Source: Candidatus Vagococcus giribetii (GTDB taxonomy: Bacteria; Bacillota; Bacilli; Lactobacillales; Vagococcaceae). Taken from it: a stretch of DNA of 64,000 nucleotides. The notes beneath the pieces were generated by a model. The model made no database searches. It was given only the letters and a program-made list of their open reading frames with translations, and had not been told where the DNA came from. Shown piece by piece: positions 1 through 7,407 of the stretch. The stretch's first letter is position 1, and each line of letters starts with the position of its first letter. The position numbers were made by a program, and so were the translations under genes. The DNA is taken from NCBI RefSeq assembly GCF_017316185.1, contig NZ_JAFLVX010000018.1, forward strand, positions 1 to 64,000. The letters are read 5' to 3'.

Positions 1-361
1 GTTTTGAAAACCACCTGCTATGCGGGTGGTTCTAAAGAGCTTTCAGCGTGGTATTAAAAAAGCCTCCTAAAATGATAAGATAAATTTGGTTTCCCGACCA
101 CAAAATATCAATCATATAGGAGGTTCCTTATGAAAAAGGACAATCAAAGTTTATCACACACAACATGGAAATGTAAGTATCATATAGTTTTCGCACCTAA
201 ATACAGACGACAAATCATTTATGGAAAATACAAACAAAGTATTGGAGAAATTCTAAGATTATTATGTGAACGAAAAGGTGTTGAAATAATTGAGGCTAAC
301 GCATGTAAAAATCATGTTCATATGTTAGTAAGTATTCCACCAAAATTAAGTGTTTCAGGAT
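1..361 (+). mobile_element. IS200/IS605-family element, left end and 5' part only
   Basis: The first bases carry the left-end palindrome typical of IS200-type elements (AACCACC at 9-15 against GGTGGTT at 25-31), followed by a leader and a single-domain HUH transposase gene that stops abruptly. Similarity to the family ends near 361, where the reading frame of an unrelated ATPase remnant begins, so a deletion has fused the two. No right end is visible, and the element cannot be mobile by itself. Confidence 0.8.
61..125 (+). promoter_or_regulatory. Leader hairpin hiding the tnpA ribosome binding site
   Basis: AGCCTCCTA at 61-69 is complementary at 8 of 9 positions to TAGGAGGTT at 117-125, which contains the Shine-Dalgarno sequence of the transposase start at 130. 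Stem-loops that block TnpA translation are known in IS200-type elements. Here the pairing is seen directly and its effect is inferred. Confidence 0.6.
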
Positions 362-369
362 TCATATAA
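130..369 (+). pseudogene. tnpA: IS200/IS605 TnpA transposase (Y1 HUH), truncated
   Basis: 79 residues remain of a transposase that is normally about 150. The N-terminal family sequence is intact, including the WKCKYHIVFAPKYRR stretch and the metal-binding HUH motif (NHVHML, about residues 62-67). The frame ends after SVSGF, before the catalytic tyrosine helix, so the single-strand nicking activity of the family is lost. The start follows a strong AGGAGG site. Truncation, not a point mutation, explains the loss, because the downstream DNA belongs to another gene. Confidence 0.85.
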
Positions 370-520
370 ATCTATGTTACCAACCTTGGCTCAAGGAGTA
401 TCTATTGTTACAGGTACAGCACTGTCATTACCATTAATTATGAAAGTAGATTTTATATTTGATAAAAGTACTAGACCCCAAAGTGATACAATTAATTTAG
501 TAAGTCTTTGGAATGATTAA
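362..520 (+). pseudogene. 3' remnant of a HerA/DUF87-like ATPase gene
   Basis: A frame open from about 362 to a TAA at 518-520 encodes a tail reading SMLPTLAQGVSIVTGTAL followed by LPLIMKVDF. This resembles the C-terminal end of HerA-type (DUF87) ATP-binding proteins, which have a leucine-proline-rich 'LPTLxxGEAIVTGxALxLP' stretch. Walker motifs and everything upstream are missing, replaced by the IS fragment. HerA-like ATPases occur in plasmid, phage and defence loci, so this may be debris of an accessory island. The identification rests on one short motif. Confidence 0.45.
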
Positions 521-548
521 ACTTAATAACAGAAAGTAACTCATTTTT

Positions 549-1181
549 AGTTTTCTGGATCCGTGTGTATTAGGTATTATTCCGAATGAGTTAAAAGAAT
601 TACTCGCTTTAAATGAGTTAACTCCTTTTGTTGAAGAGAATGATCAAGTACTTATTCAAGAAAACACAATAGATTATATTGGAATCAACTATTATCAACC
701 AATGAGAGTTAAAGAAGCTACTGGGAAAGATTTTCTCGCAGTGACGACTGATGATCTTTATTCATCTTATGATTGGCCTGATAAACGAATTAATCCTTAT
801 CGTGGTTGGGAGATTTATCCAGAGGCTTTGTATGATGTTGCAATGATGATGAAGGAAGACTACGAGAACATACCGTGGTATGTTTCAGAAAATGGCATGG
901 GTGTCGCAGATGAAGAAAGATTTATGGATGCAGAGGGTATGATTCAGGATGATTATCGAATTGAATTTATGGAGGAACATTTAAAGCAATTGCAAAAAGG
1001 TATTCAAGAAGGAAGTAATTGCTTTGGTTAACATACTTGGACTTTTGTAGACTGTTGGTCTTGGTTGAATGGTTATAGAAATAGATATGGATTTTACCGA
1101 GTTGATTTAGATAATAATTTTTCACGCTCATTGAAAAAAAGTGGGTTGTGGTTTAAAGAGTTTGTTTCCAAAAAAGCATAA
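549..1181 (+). pseudogene. 6-phospho-beta-glucosidase (GH1), 5'-deleted and interrupted
   Basis: Frame 0 from about 549 reads FLDPCVLG, then INYYQPMRV, then YVSENGMG with the GH1 nucleophile glutamate (about 886-900). An in-frame TAA at 1029-1031 replaces the tyrosine expected before HTWTFVDCWSW; beyond it the frame continues through NGYRNRYGFYRVD to a normal end at 1179-1181. The whole N-terminal half, including the acid/base region, is missing. Intact relatives hydrolyse phosphorylated beta-glucosides imported by a PTS. Two independent lesions (deletion and nonsense) show the gene is dead. Confidence 0.85.
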
Positions 1182-1190
1182 TAAATAAAA

Positions 1191-1227
1191 GAAAAGCTCT
1201 CTAATTTTAATAGAAAGCTTTTCTTTT
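1191..1227. terminator. Intrinsic terminator, probably bidirectional
   Basis: An 8-bp stem (GAAAAGCT 1191-1198 with AGCTTTTC 1216-1223) has T-rich sequence on both outer sides. It sits between the GH1 remnant and the converging small gene at 1230. Confidence 0.7.
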
Positions 1228-1229
1228 CA

Positions 1230-1532
1230 TTATCCCATAAAAACTAACATTTTTTTCTCTAGTAACTCGCTTAATAATGAAATTGTTTGATTACCATACT
1301 CCACAAATTTATAGTGATTGTCATTAAATATAAAGGAAATTTCTTCAGTATTATAAACAGTATGTGTCTTAAATTCTTCGATTTTTTCTAAAGGAATTTG
1401 TATATTAAGCGGCTTTTTGCCATTGCTGCGGTCTTTTAAAAACAAGGTATCGTCATTTAACTCGATGGTCACAAAATAAAAACAAAGGGTTGTACCGTTA
1501 CTTACTTCTACCAATCCATAAATGTCTGTCAT
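1230..1532 (-). CDS. Conserved-looking hypothetical protein, 100 aa
   Basis: I do not recognise this protein. It is mostly alternating beta-type sequence (for example TLCFYFVTIEL and EISFIFNDNHYKFVEYG) ending in a leucine-rich amphipathic helix (ISLLSELLEKKM). That would fit a small PH-like or barrel fold, but this is a guess from composition. An ATG at 1541 is only a base or so from the AAGGAGAG site; the ATG at 1532 has a normal 9-10 base gap and is preferred. It has no signal peptide or membrane segment, and no neighbour suggests a role. Confidence 0.65.
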   Translation of the reverse strand: MTDIYGLVEVSNGTTLCFYFVTIELNDDTLFLKDRSNGKKPLNIQIPLEKIEEFKTHTVYNTEEISFIFNDNHYKFVEYGNQTISLLSELLEKKMLVFMG

Positions 1533-1611
1533 GTAAATCATCTCTCCTTAATAGGTTTTCTTGATGTATTCACATGATAATCTATAAAACCCGTACCATA
1601 GCAAGAACAAA

Positions 1612-1643
1612 ATAAAAAATCTCTCTAAAATAAGAGAGATTTA
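1612..1643 (-). terminator. Intrinsic terminator of the ftsW-type gene
   Basis: An 8-bp stem (ATCTCTCT at 1619-1626 with AGAGAGAT at 1633-1640) is followed on the minus strand by a run of T residues, just past the stop at 1649. Confidence 0.8.
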
Positions 1644-1648
1644 AATTT

Positions 1649-2827
1649 CTAAGCCATTGATAAGGCTAATGTATATATTTTTCTTCTTTTTTCATCTGCA
1701 CTGATATTCAGCACTATTCCAATTAAGATAGAAAGAGTTAAGAGGTTAGACCCGCCATAACTCATAAAAGGAAAAGGTACACCAGTCATTGGGATAATCC
1801 CTAAAATTCCACCTAAGTTAACAAATACTTGAATCAGAATAGCTGAGCCTACACCAATAGCAACTAAAGAGTTAAAACTTGTTGTTGCTTGGATACCAAT
1901 AGCAAATATACGTAAAATTAGGAAAAGTAAAAGGCCTAGTATAATAAATGAACGGATTAAGCCGAGTTCTTCAATGGTTACAGAGAAGATGAAATCTGTC
2001 TCAGCAACGGGTAAGAATCCTTTTTTTTGAATACTTTGTCCTAAACCAAGTCCGAACCAGCCACCATTATAGATAGCATAGTAGGAGTTAACTAACTGGA
2101 AGCCGTTGCCCAATTGGTCTGAAAAGGGATCTTTCATGACAGAAAAACGATCATAGACGTGAGAAAATTTACCAGGTAGTAAAAAGCCATCTTTAAACAT
2201 AACTAGTTGAGTCATGATAAAAGCAAATACTGCCGTAAATCCGGCACCAACAACCATGTAGAGATAGGGAATTCCACTTGAGAACAAGATAGCTAGATAA
2301 ATCATAGTTAAAATAGCAGCTCCACCAACGTTTGGTTGGATAAATACAAGTAGTATCAAAATTCCGACGATGATAGAGGGGCCAACAACAGTTTCTTTTA
2401 GTTGAGAGCCAATCTTATTTTGTTTGACGGAAAATATATAAGATGAGTAGATAATAATAGTAATCATGATAAATTCAGATGGTTGAATGCTGATTGGACC
2501 AATATCAATCCACCTTTGAGCCCCACCAATTGTTTGCCCTAGTCCTAAAACTGAGGTTGCTATAAGAACAATCGCAGAGGCGCTAATAAGCATTTTATTA
2601 AAGAAGGACGTTTGATAGATCTTTAAATTCGTCCGATAAATAACCATGATCATGATGACCGAAACAATTAAAAAGAACAGTTGTTTTGATGCGATGGACA
2701 TGGAACTTAATCCTTTTTGGTCAAGATTATAAGAACTGGCACTAAAAATCATAATAATACCAGTGATATTTAGAATAATATAGGGAATTAAAATTTTAAA
2801 ATCAAGTAATTTAAATTTATTTATCAT
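1649..2827 (-). CDS. ftsW: SEDS peptidoglycan polymerase, FtsW/RodA family
   Basis: An integral membrane glycosyltransferase of about 392 residues with ten predicted hydrophobic segments. It polymerises lipid II together with a class B penicillin-binding protein during septation or elongation. Family hallmarks are GGAQRWIDIGPISIQPSEF in the first half, the VSLxxD-like outer loop (FSDQLGNGFQLVNS), and the C-terminal MTGVPFPFMSYGGSNLL signature. The frame opens 27 bases further upstream at a TTG, but the AAAGGAG site lies inside that extension and points to the ATG at 2827. FtsW rather than RodA is favoured by the GGAQRW block; the choice is not certain. It stands alone, divergent from folD. 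Confidence 0.88.
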   Translation of the reverse strand: MINKFKLLDFKILIPYIILNITGIIMIFSASSYNLDQKGLSSMSIASKQLFFLIVSVIMIMVIYRTNLKIYQTSFFNKMLISASAIVLIATSVLGLGQTIGGAQRWIDIGPISIQPSEFIMITIIIYSSYIFSVKQNKIGSQLKETVVGPSIIVGILILLVFIQPNVGGAAILTMIYLAILFSSGIPYLYMVVGAGFTAVFAFIMTQLVMFKDGFLLPGKFSHVYDRFSVMKDPFSDQLGNGFQLVNSYYAIYNGGWFGLGLGQSIQKKGFLPVAETDFIFSVTIEELGLIRSFIILGLLLFLILRIFAIGIQATTSFNSLVAIGVGSAILIQVFVNLGGILGIIPMTGVPFPFMSYGGSNLLTLSILIGIVLNISADEKRRKIYTLALSMA

Positions 2828-2983
2828 AAAGTTGTAAACACTCCTTTTAGTCAAGATTTAGTTTAACATAACATTCATAAAGAGACGAGTGTTTCTAAGA
2901 GATACTTTTTATAAAATGTATATTTTAAGAAAAATTAATGTTTCCTTAAAGAATTATAGTAGTTACCTAAGGATATCTATTGC

Positions 2984-3011
2984 TTGGGTGCAAACAATGG
3001 TTTACTATGAT
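2984..3011 (+). promoter_or_regulatory. Candidate promoter of the folD-MFS pair
   Basis: TTGGGT at 2984-2989 and TATGAT at 3006-3011 are separated by 16 bases and lie 30 bases before the folD start. The -10 is good and the -35 is weak. Confidence 0.45.
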
Positions 3012-3040
3012 AGAGTTGAGATAATTAAGGGGGATGAAAA

Positions 3041-3892
3041 ATGGCGAATGTTATCAAAGGAAAAGAAGTTGCTAAGTTTTTTTTATCTAATAGACCAAAA
3101 AAGAACTTAGAAGCGAATCTTTCTAAACCTAAACTAGCAATTATTCGTGTTGGTGAAGACGAAAGTGAGAAATCATATGAGCGTTCAGTATTAACAAAAT
3201 TAGTTCCTCTAGGAATTGATTGCGAATCAAAAGTAATGGATGTTAATGTTTCTCAAGATGTGTTCAATCAAACATTTGATGAAATAAATAGAGATCCTTC
3301 TATTCATGGTATACTCTTATTAAAACCTGTGCCAAAGACACTCTCTTTAGATCATGTGATTCAAACAATTGATCCTTTAAAAGATGTGGATTGTATTGGA
3401 GCAGTAAATATGGCAAGGATTTACCAAGAAGGTCCAAAAGGTTTTATTCCGTGTACAGCAAAAGCGGTGATGAAAATTATTGAATTTGAACAAATAGATT
3501 TAAAAGGTAAGTCTGTCGTGATGGTTGGTTTTGGTATGGTGATTGGTAGACCATTAACTTTACTTTTAGTAGAGGCAGGAAGTACGGTCACTATTTGTAA
3601 TGAATTTACGAAAGATTTGAAAAAAGAATCTTCCAGAGCAGATGTATTAATCGTTGCCACAGGTGTCAAACATCTCATTAGCGCATCCCATGTGAAAAAA
3701 GATGCGGCTGTGATTGATGTAGGAATTAATGTAGCTGATGATGGTCGCATTGTCGGTGACGTTGATTTTGATGAAGTTGTTAATAAAGCAGGTAGCATTA
3801 CACCAGTTCCTGGAGGTGTTGGGACTGTTACAACTTATGTCTTAGCAGAACATGTCATGGAAGCTTATGAGTTACAAAACAAATTGAAGTAG
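3041..3892 (+). CDS. folD: FolD-like methylene-THF dehydrogenase/cyclohydrolase, divergent active site
   Basis: 283 residues with the two-domain FolD layout. The family interconverts 5,10-methylene-THF, methenyl-THF and 10-formyl-THF using NAD(P). The N-terminal RVGEDESEKSYERS aligns with the catalytic YxxxK block: Tyr46 is kept, but the position of the cyclohydrolase lysine is Val50. The conserved Gln of GILVQLPLP is Leu94. Asp117 of the KDVD motif remains. The nucleotide site is GFGMVIGRP instead of GRSxxVGxP, and PVPGGVGTVTTYVLAEH replaces the usual GVGPMT ending. These differences look coordinated and, from memory, resemble a clostridial FolD clade with SYERGA. ATG 3041 has a GGGGGATG site. 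Probably co-transcribed with the transporter 18 bases on. Confidence 0.8.
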   Translation: MANVIKGKEVAKFFLSNRPKKNLEANLSKPKLAIIRVGEDESEKSYERSVLTKLVPLGIDCESKVMDVNVSQDVFNQTFDEINRDPSIHGILLLKPVPKTLSLDHVIQTIDPLKDVDCIGAVNMARIYQEGPKGFIPCTAKAVMKIIEFEQIDLKGKSVVMVGFGMVIGRPLTLLLVEAGSTVTICNEFTKDLKKESSRADVLIVATGVKHLISASHVKKDAAVIDVGINVADDGRIVGDVDFDEVVNKAGSITPVPGGVGTVTTYVLAEHVMEAYELQNKLK

Positions 3893-3909
3893 TAGAAAGT
3901 TGGCAATAT

Positions 3910-5070
3910 ATGGATTATAAAATAAATAAAGTCACACCCTATGCTGTGTTATCTATATCTCTAATTTTAACGAGTGGTATGGCGATTAACGGGACACTTC
4001 CCTTAATTAAAGAGCAACTTAGTTTAACTCAAACTCAAAGCGAGTTACTTGGGACAATCCCAAGTTTAACTGTTTTTCTATTTGTTTTATTTTCAAATGT
4101 CTTAATTGATAAATTAGGAATGAAACGCTTAGTCTTATTAGGCTTAGGTTTAGTTGCGATTGGAGGGACTTTACCAGTCATTATCCCTGGTAATTACACG
4201 TTAATTTTATTAAGTCGTTTGATTTTAGGAGCAGGCTTAGGTTGTTATAATTCCTCATCTGTAAACTATATTAATGAGTTATTTACAGGAAAAGAGCGAA
4301 TGACTCTATTAGGTCTACGTAATTCAATGGAAAGTATCGGTCAAATGGCATTGACTTTTTTATCAGGCTTTTTATTATTTTTTGGTTGGCGTTATTCTTA
4401 TTTAATTTACTTATTCGCTATTCCAATTGCTATTATTTTTTATTTATATGTACCTGAGGCTAAAAAGGAAGAAAAACAAGAAAAGGAAGCCTTTAAACCT
4501 CAATTGATTTCTATTTTATCCGTCTTGTTTGCTTCTGTAATGGTCATGAATAGCATTGCTATAGCTGTTCGTTTCCCTGGTTTAGCAGTTGACCTTAAAG
4601 GACCAAGCTACAATACCAGTTTCTTTTTAGCATTGATGCCTGTTTTAGGAATTGTTTCAGGTTTTTTATTCCAGCAAATCACGTCAAAAATAAAACATCG
4701 TATTCTCTACTTAGCTGTTTTTATTAACGCCATAGCTAATTTATTAATGGCATTAGGTCAATATTCGTTTAGTTTACTCGTAATTGGCTTACTGATTTCA
4801 AGTATTCCAGTTGCATGGGTACTGCCGTATCTCTTTAATCACATTGAAGTGATTGCTAAAGGAATCAGCACACGAGTATTAACGTCTTTTATTTTCTTAG
4901 GGTGTAATATAGGAGTCTTAGTTGCTCCGTTATTAATGAGTCTCATCGCTTTTATTGGCGGAACAGATGATTTATATTTTCCTTTTTATGTCTTTACGGC
5001 ATTGTTTATACTTATTTTAATTGGACTGATGATTGGTCTAAAAAATATGGAGAAAAACACAACAGATTAA
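3910..5070 (+). CDS. MFS transporter, 12-TM type
   Basis: 386 residues with about twelve hydrophobic segments in two six-helix halves separated by a charged loop (EAKKEEKQEKEAF). The loop after helix 2 reads NVLIDKLGMKRLVLLG, the classical MFS GxxxDRxGRR-type motif A in degenerate form; helix 4 has LSRLILGAGLG. The family moves small solutes by proton symport or antiport. Substrate is not evident. It lies 18 bases after the divergent folD with only a weak Shine-Dalgarno, suggesting one transcript, so a folate-related or one-carbon-linked substrate is worth considering, but that is inference from position alone. Confidence 0.85.
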   Translation: MDYKINKVTPYAVLSISLILTSGMAINGTLPLIKEQLSLTQTQSELLGTIPSLTVFLFVLFSNVLIDKLGMKRLVLLGLGLVAIGGTLPVIIPGNYTLILLSRLILGAGLGCYNSSSVNYINELFTGKERMTLLGLRNSMESIGQMALTFLSGFLLFFGWRYSYLIYLFAIPIAIIFYLYVPEAKKEEKQEKEAFKPQLISILSVLFASVMVMNSIAIAVRFPGLAVDLKGPSYNTSFFLALMPVLGIVSGFLFQQITSKIKHRILYLAVFINAIANLLMALGQYSFSLLVIGLLISSIPVAWVLPYLFNHIEVIAKGISTRVLTSFIFLGCNIGVLVAPLLMSLIAFIGGTDDLYFPFYVFTALFILILIGLMIGLKNMEKNTTD

Positions 5071-5087
5071 TGTTGTGTTTTTTTTAT
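5053..5087 (+). terminator. Intrinsic terminator after the MFS gene
   Basis: AACACAACA and TGTTGTGTT form a stem across the MFS stop codon and run into eight or more T residues. Confidence 0.85.
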
Positions 5088-5118
5088 TAAATTATTATGA
5101 GAAAGAGGCTTAGAGAGT

Positions 5119-5147
5119 TTGTTCAAAAAAATAGCACGTGATACTAT
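5119..5147 (+). promoter_or_regulatory. Promoter of leucine dehydrogenase
   Basis: TTGTTC at 5119-5124, a 17-base spacer and TACTAT at 5142-5147. The expected start point falls just before the catabolite-control site at 5152. Confidence 0.7.
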
Positions 5148-5151
5148 AAAG

Positions 5152-5168
5152 AAGGAAAGCGCTTACTA
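5152..5168 (+). promoter_or_regulatory. cre site (CcpA catabolite control)
   Basis: AAGGAAAGCGCTTACTA matches the WWTGWAARCGYTWNCWW consensus at 16 of 17 positions, with a palindromic AAGCGCTT core. It sits at about the transcription start, where CcpA binding normally represses. This predicts lower expression on preferred sugars. Confidence 0.7.
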
Positions 5169-5201
5169 TATTTAAAGCATCTCTAACTAGGAGGAATTCA
5201 C

Positions 5202-6299
5202 ATGGAATTATTTAATGAAATGGAGCTCTATGATTACGAACAAGTTGTTTTTTGTCAGGATAAAGCATCTGGTTTAAAAGGAATTATCGCCATTCATGAT
5301 ACGACATTAGGACCTGCATTGGGTGGTTGTCGTATGTGGCCTTATGAAAATGAGGAAGAGGCTTTACGAGATGTTTTAAGATTGTCAAAAGGCATGACAT
5401 ATAAAAACGCTGCAGCTGGATTAAACATCGGTGGTGGGAAATCAGTTATTATCGGGGATCCAAGAAAAGATAAAAGTGAAGCCTTATTTAGAGCCATGGG
5501 ACGTTTTGTTGAGAGTTTGAATGGCCGCTATATCATTGCTGAGGACGTTGGAACAACTGAAGAAGACATGAACTTTATGTACCTTGAAACAGATTATGTG
5601 ACAGGAAGTACAGCTAGTGCCGGAGCTTCAGGTAACCCAAGTCCAAAAACGGCTTTAGGCATTTACTATTCAATGAAAAGAACGGCAAAAGAAGTTTTTG
5701 GAACAGATTCTCTGGCTGATTTAACGATTAGTGTTCAAGGAGTAGGAAATGTAGCTTATGAATTATGTCGCTTAATTCATGAAGAAGGTGGAAAACTGAT
5801 TGTCACAGATATCAATAAGGAAGCCGTTCAACGAGTGGTTGATGATTTCAATGCCACAAGTGTGTCAGTTGATGAGATTTATGACGTAGAAGCGGATATC
5901 TTCTCACCATGTGCTTTGGGAGCTATTTTGAATGACACAACTATCCCAAGACTAAAAGTCAAAGCTATTTGTGGTTCTGCCAACAATCAATTAGCAGAAG
6001 GAAAAAAACATGGAAAAATGCTAGAAGATGCTGGCATTTTGTATGCACCAGACTTTATTGTTAACAGTGGTGGTGTGATTAATGTAGCAGACGAATTAGG
6101 AGGCTACAACGAAGAACGCGCGGTTAAGAAAATTCAAGGTATCTATGATCAAATGGGACAAATTTTCCTTATAGCTAAAGAACAAGGGATTACAACAGTT
6201 GAAGCTGCTAACCATTTAGCTGAAGAGAGAATTAACCAAATGCTAAATGTAAGAAGAACGTTCTTGAGTAGTGAAAAATCATCTATTTCTAAAAGATAA
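5202..6299 (+). CDS. bcd: Leucine dehydrogenase (branched-chain amino acid dehydrogenase)
   Basis: 365 residues, the usual length for leucine dehydrogenase, which reversibly deaminates Leu, Val and Ile to 2-oxo acids with NAD. Family marks are [28 protein letters not shown] with the substrate lysine at 68 and catalytic lysine at 80, and a Rossmann segment [18 protein letters not shown] precedes ATG 5202. The cre site and single-gene layout suggest use in amino acid catabolism when sugar is scarce. Phenylalanine or valine dehydrogenase cannot be excluded by reading, but the N-terminal block fits the leucine enzyme best. Confidence 0.9.
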   Translation: MELFNEMELYDYEQVVFCQDKASGLKGIIAIHDTTLGPALGGCRMWPYENEEEALRDVLRLSKGMTYKNAAAGLNIGGGKSVIIGDPRKDKSEALFRAMGRFVESLNGRYIIAEDVGTTEEDMNFMYLETDYVTGSTASAGASGNPSPKTALGIYYSMKRTAKEVFGTDSLADLTISVQGVGNVAYELCRLIHEEGGKLIVTDINKEAVQRVVDDFNATSVSVDEIYDVEADIFSPCALGAILNDTTIPRLKVKAICGSANNQLAEGKKHGKMLEDAGILYAPDFIVNSGGVINVADELGGYNEERAVKKIQGIYDQMGQIFLIAKEQGITTVEAANHLAEERINQMLNVRRTFLSSEKSSISKR

Positions 6300-6302
6300 T
6301 AA

Positions 6303-6525
6303 ATTGAAAAAGAAAATATTGTTAGAAAAGCAGTTGTCTACGATAAAGAACATGATATTGTGACAGCGATAGGGTTTGCGTATAGAGAATTTGCTGTTAA
6401 AGTTGCAGAATTATTTAGGATATGATGACGTTGCAAGACGATTATCTGGAGTCAGAGTGGACCGGGAGTATACGCCAGAGGAATTAACCTTTTACATGAA
6501 TCCTCCCACAGATACATCGTTATAA
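6303..6525 (+). pseudogene. C-terminal remnant of a DJ-1/PfpI-like protein, frameshifted
   Basis: From 6303 one frame reads VRKAVVYDKEHDIVTAIG followed by FAYREFAVKVAELF; one extra base near 6415-6420 moves the frame, which then continues GYDDVARRLSGVRVDREYTPEELTFYMNPP to TAA 6523-6525. The 'VTAxGxAYxEFAxxVxxLLG' stretch resembles the C-terminal part of DJ-1/PfpI (class I amidotransferase-like) proteins. The N-terminal part with the nucleophile cysteine is absent. It lies directly after the leucine dehydrogenase stop. Family assignment is moderate; the frameshifted state is clear. Confidence 0.6.
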
Positions 6526-6531
6526 ACAAAG

Positions 6532-6563
6532 AAAAAAGTCCGATTTATATCAGGACTTTTTTT
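6532..6563. terminator. Bidirectional intrinsic terminator
   Basis: AAAAAAGTCC at 6532-6541 and GGACTTTTTT at 6553-6562 form a perfect stem with A and T tails, serving the converging genes on both sides; it overlaps the end of the HAD gene. Confidence 0.85.
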
Positions 6564-7285
6564 GTTTGTTTAGCTAATTCAAGAATAGTGCGAGCTACGT
6601 CTTCTTCTGAAACATATGTTGCTTGATCAACTTCTTTAAGTAAGTTACCAACAACAAATTTTTGATTGGCATTTTCAAACATAGGTAAGTCGTTAGTGTC
6701 ATTACCAAACATGACTAGATTGCCTTCGATACCTAATTGCTTAAAAGCAGTCCATTTTGAAATACCTGTTGGTGATAAATCGATTAATTCTTCGCTTCCA
6801 TGAAAATGGACAGAAATAGCTTGTTCTTCTAATTCAGAAATAACGGTTTTGTCTGTTGTAAATAACACCACTTTGACAATTGTTTCCAGTTCTCGAGGGT
6901 GAATATTATTTGCTAGGTTATTTGGATCAACGCCTAAAAAAAGAGGATGTGTCGTGTCTCCTTTAAAGGAGTAATCCCACTGACTGTCCATCATGTAATT
7001 AAGTTGACGGGTTTCAATTAGGTCTAGCATAAAAGCGATTTGCTGATCAGTAAAACTAGAAGTTTGTATCGTTTCACCTTGTTTGGTAAAGGCTCCGTTA
7101 CCGCCAATTAAATCAAAGTTATAGAACACCTCTGGTAACACTGGTAACATATCGCGAATTGGTCGTGCTGAAGCAAAAATAACTTGGTGTTTTTCGCTTA
7201 GTAACTCAATTGCTTGAGTGATTTCTGAGGTCATTTTTTGACCTTTAAAAATAGTGGTACCATCTAAATCAAAGACAACTGGCAT
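6545..7285 (-). CDS. HAD-superfamily phosphatase, Cof type
   Basis: 246 residues of the Cof/YbjI-type haloacid dehalogenase hydrolases, which dephosphorylate sugar phosphates, flavin or pyridoxal phosphates in the cytoplasm. Motif I is VFDLDGT (residues 4-10, nucleophile Asp), motif II includes FASARP, motif III is the lysine in ISKWTAFKQL, and motif IV is MFGNDTNDLPMF. AAAGGAG precedes ATG 7285. It is divergent from the AraC/GH39 gene across about 120 bases, so the two may be linked functionally, for instance in sugar phosphate handling. Substrate unknown. Confidence 0.85.
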   Translation of the reverse strand: MPVVFDLDGTTIFKGQKMTSEITQAIELLSEKHQVIFASARPIRDMLPVLPEVFYNFDLIGGNGAFTKQGETIQTSSFTDQQIAFMLDLIETRQLNYMMDSQWDYSFKGDTTHPLFLGVDPNNLANNIHPRELETIVKVVLFTTDKTVISELEEQAISVHFHGSEELIDLSPTGISKWTAFKQLGIEGNLVMFGNDTNDLPMFENANQKFVVGNLLKEVDQATYVSEEDVARTILELAKQTKKVLI

Positions 7286-7407
7286 GACATTTCGCTCCTT
7301 TTTGTATCAATAGTGTTATCCTACCTAAAAAAAGGATTAAATGCAATGGAGTAATGAATCTTAAAACGTTATACTAAGGTTATCAATAAGTGAACGGAGG
7401 GATTGTT

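Noticed and set aside
2889-3110. 73-codon plus-strand frame upstream of folD
   Set aside because: No ribosome binding site; it overlaps the real folD start in another frame and includes the promoter.
3421-3798. 125-codon minus-strand frame inside folD
   Set aside because: Antisense shadow of a clear gene; composition follows the complementary codons and no start signal is present.
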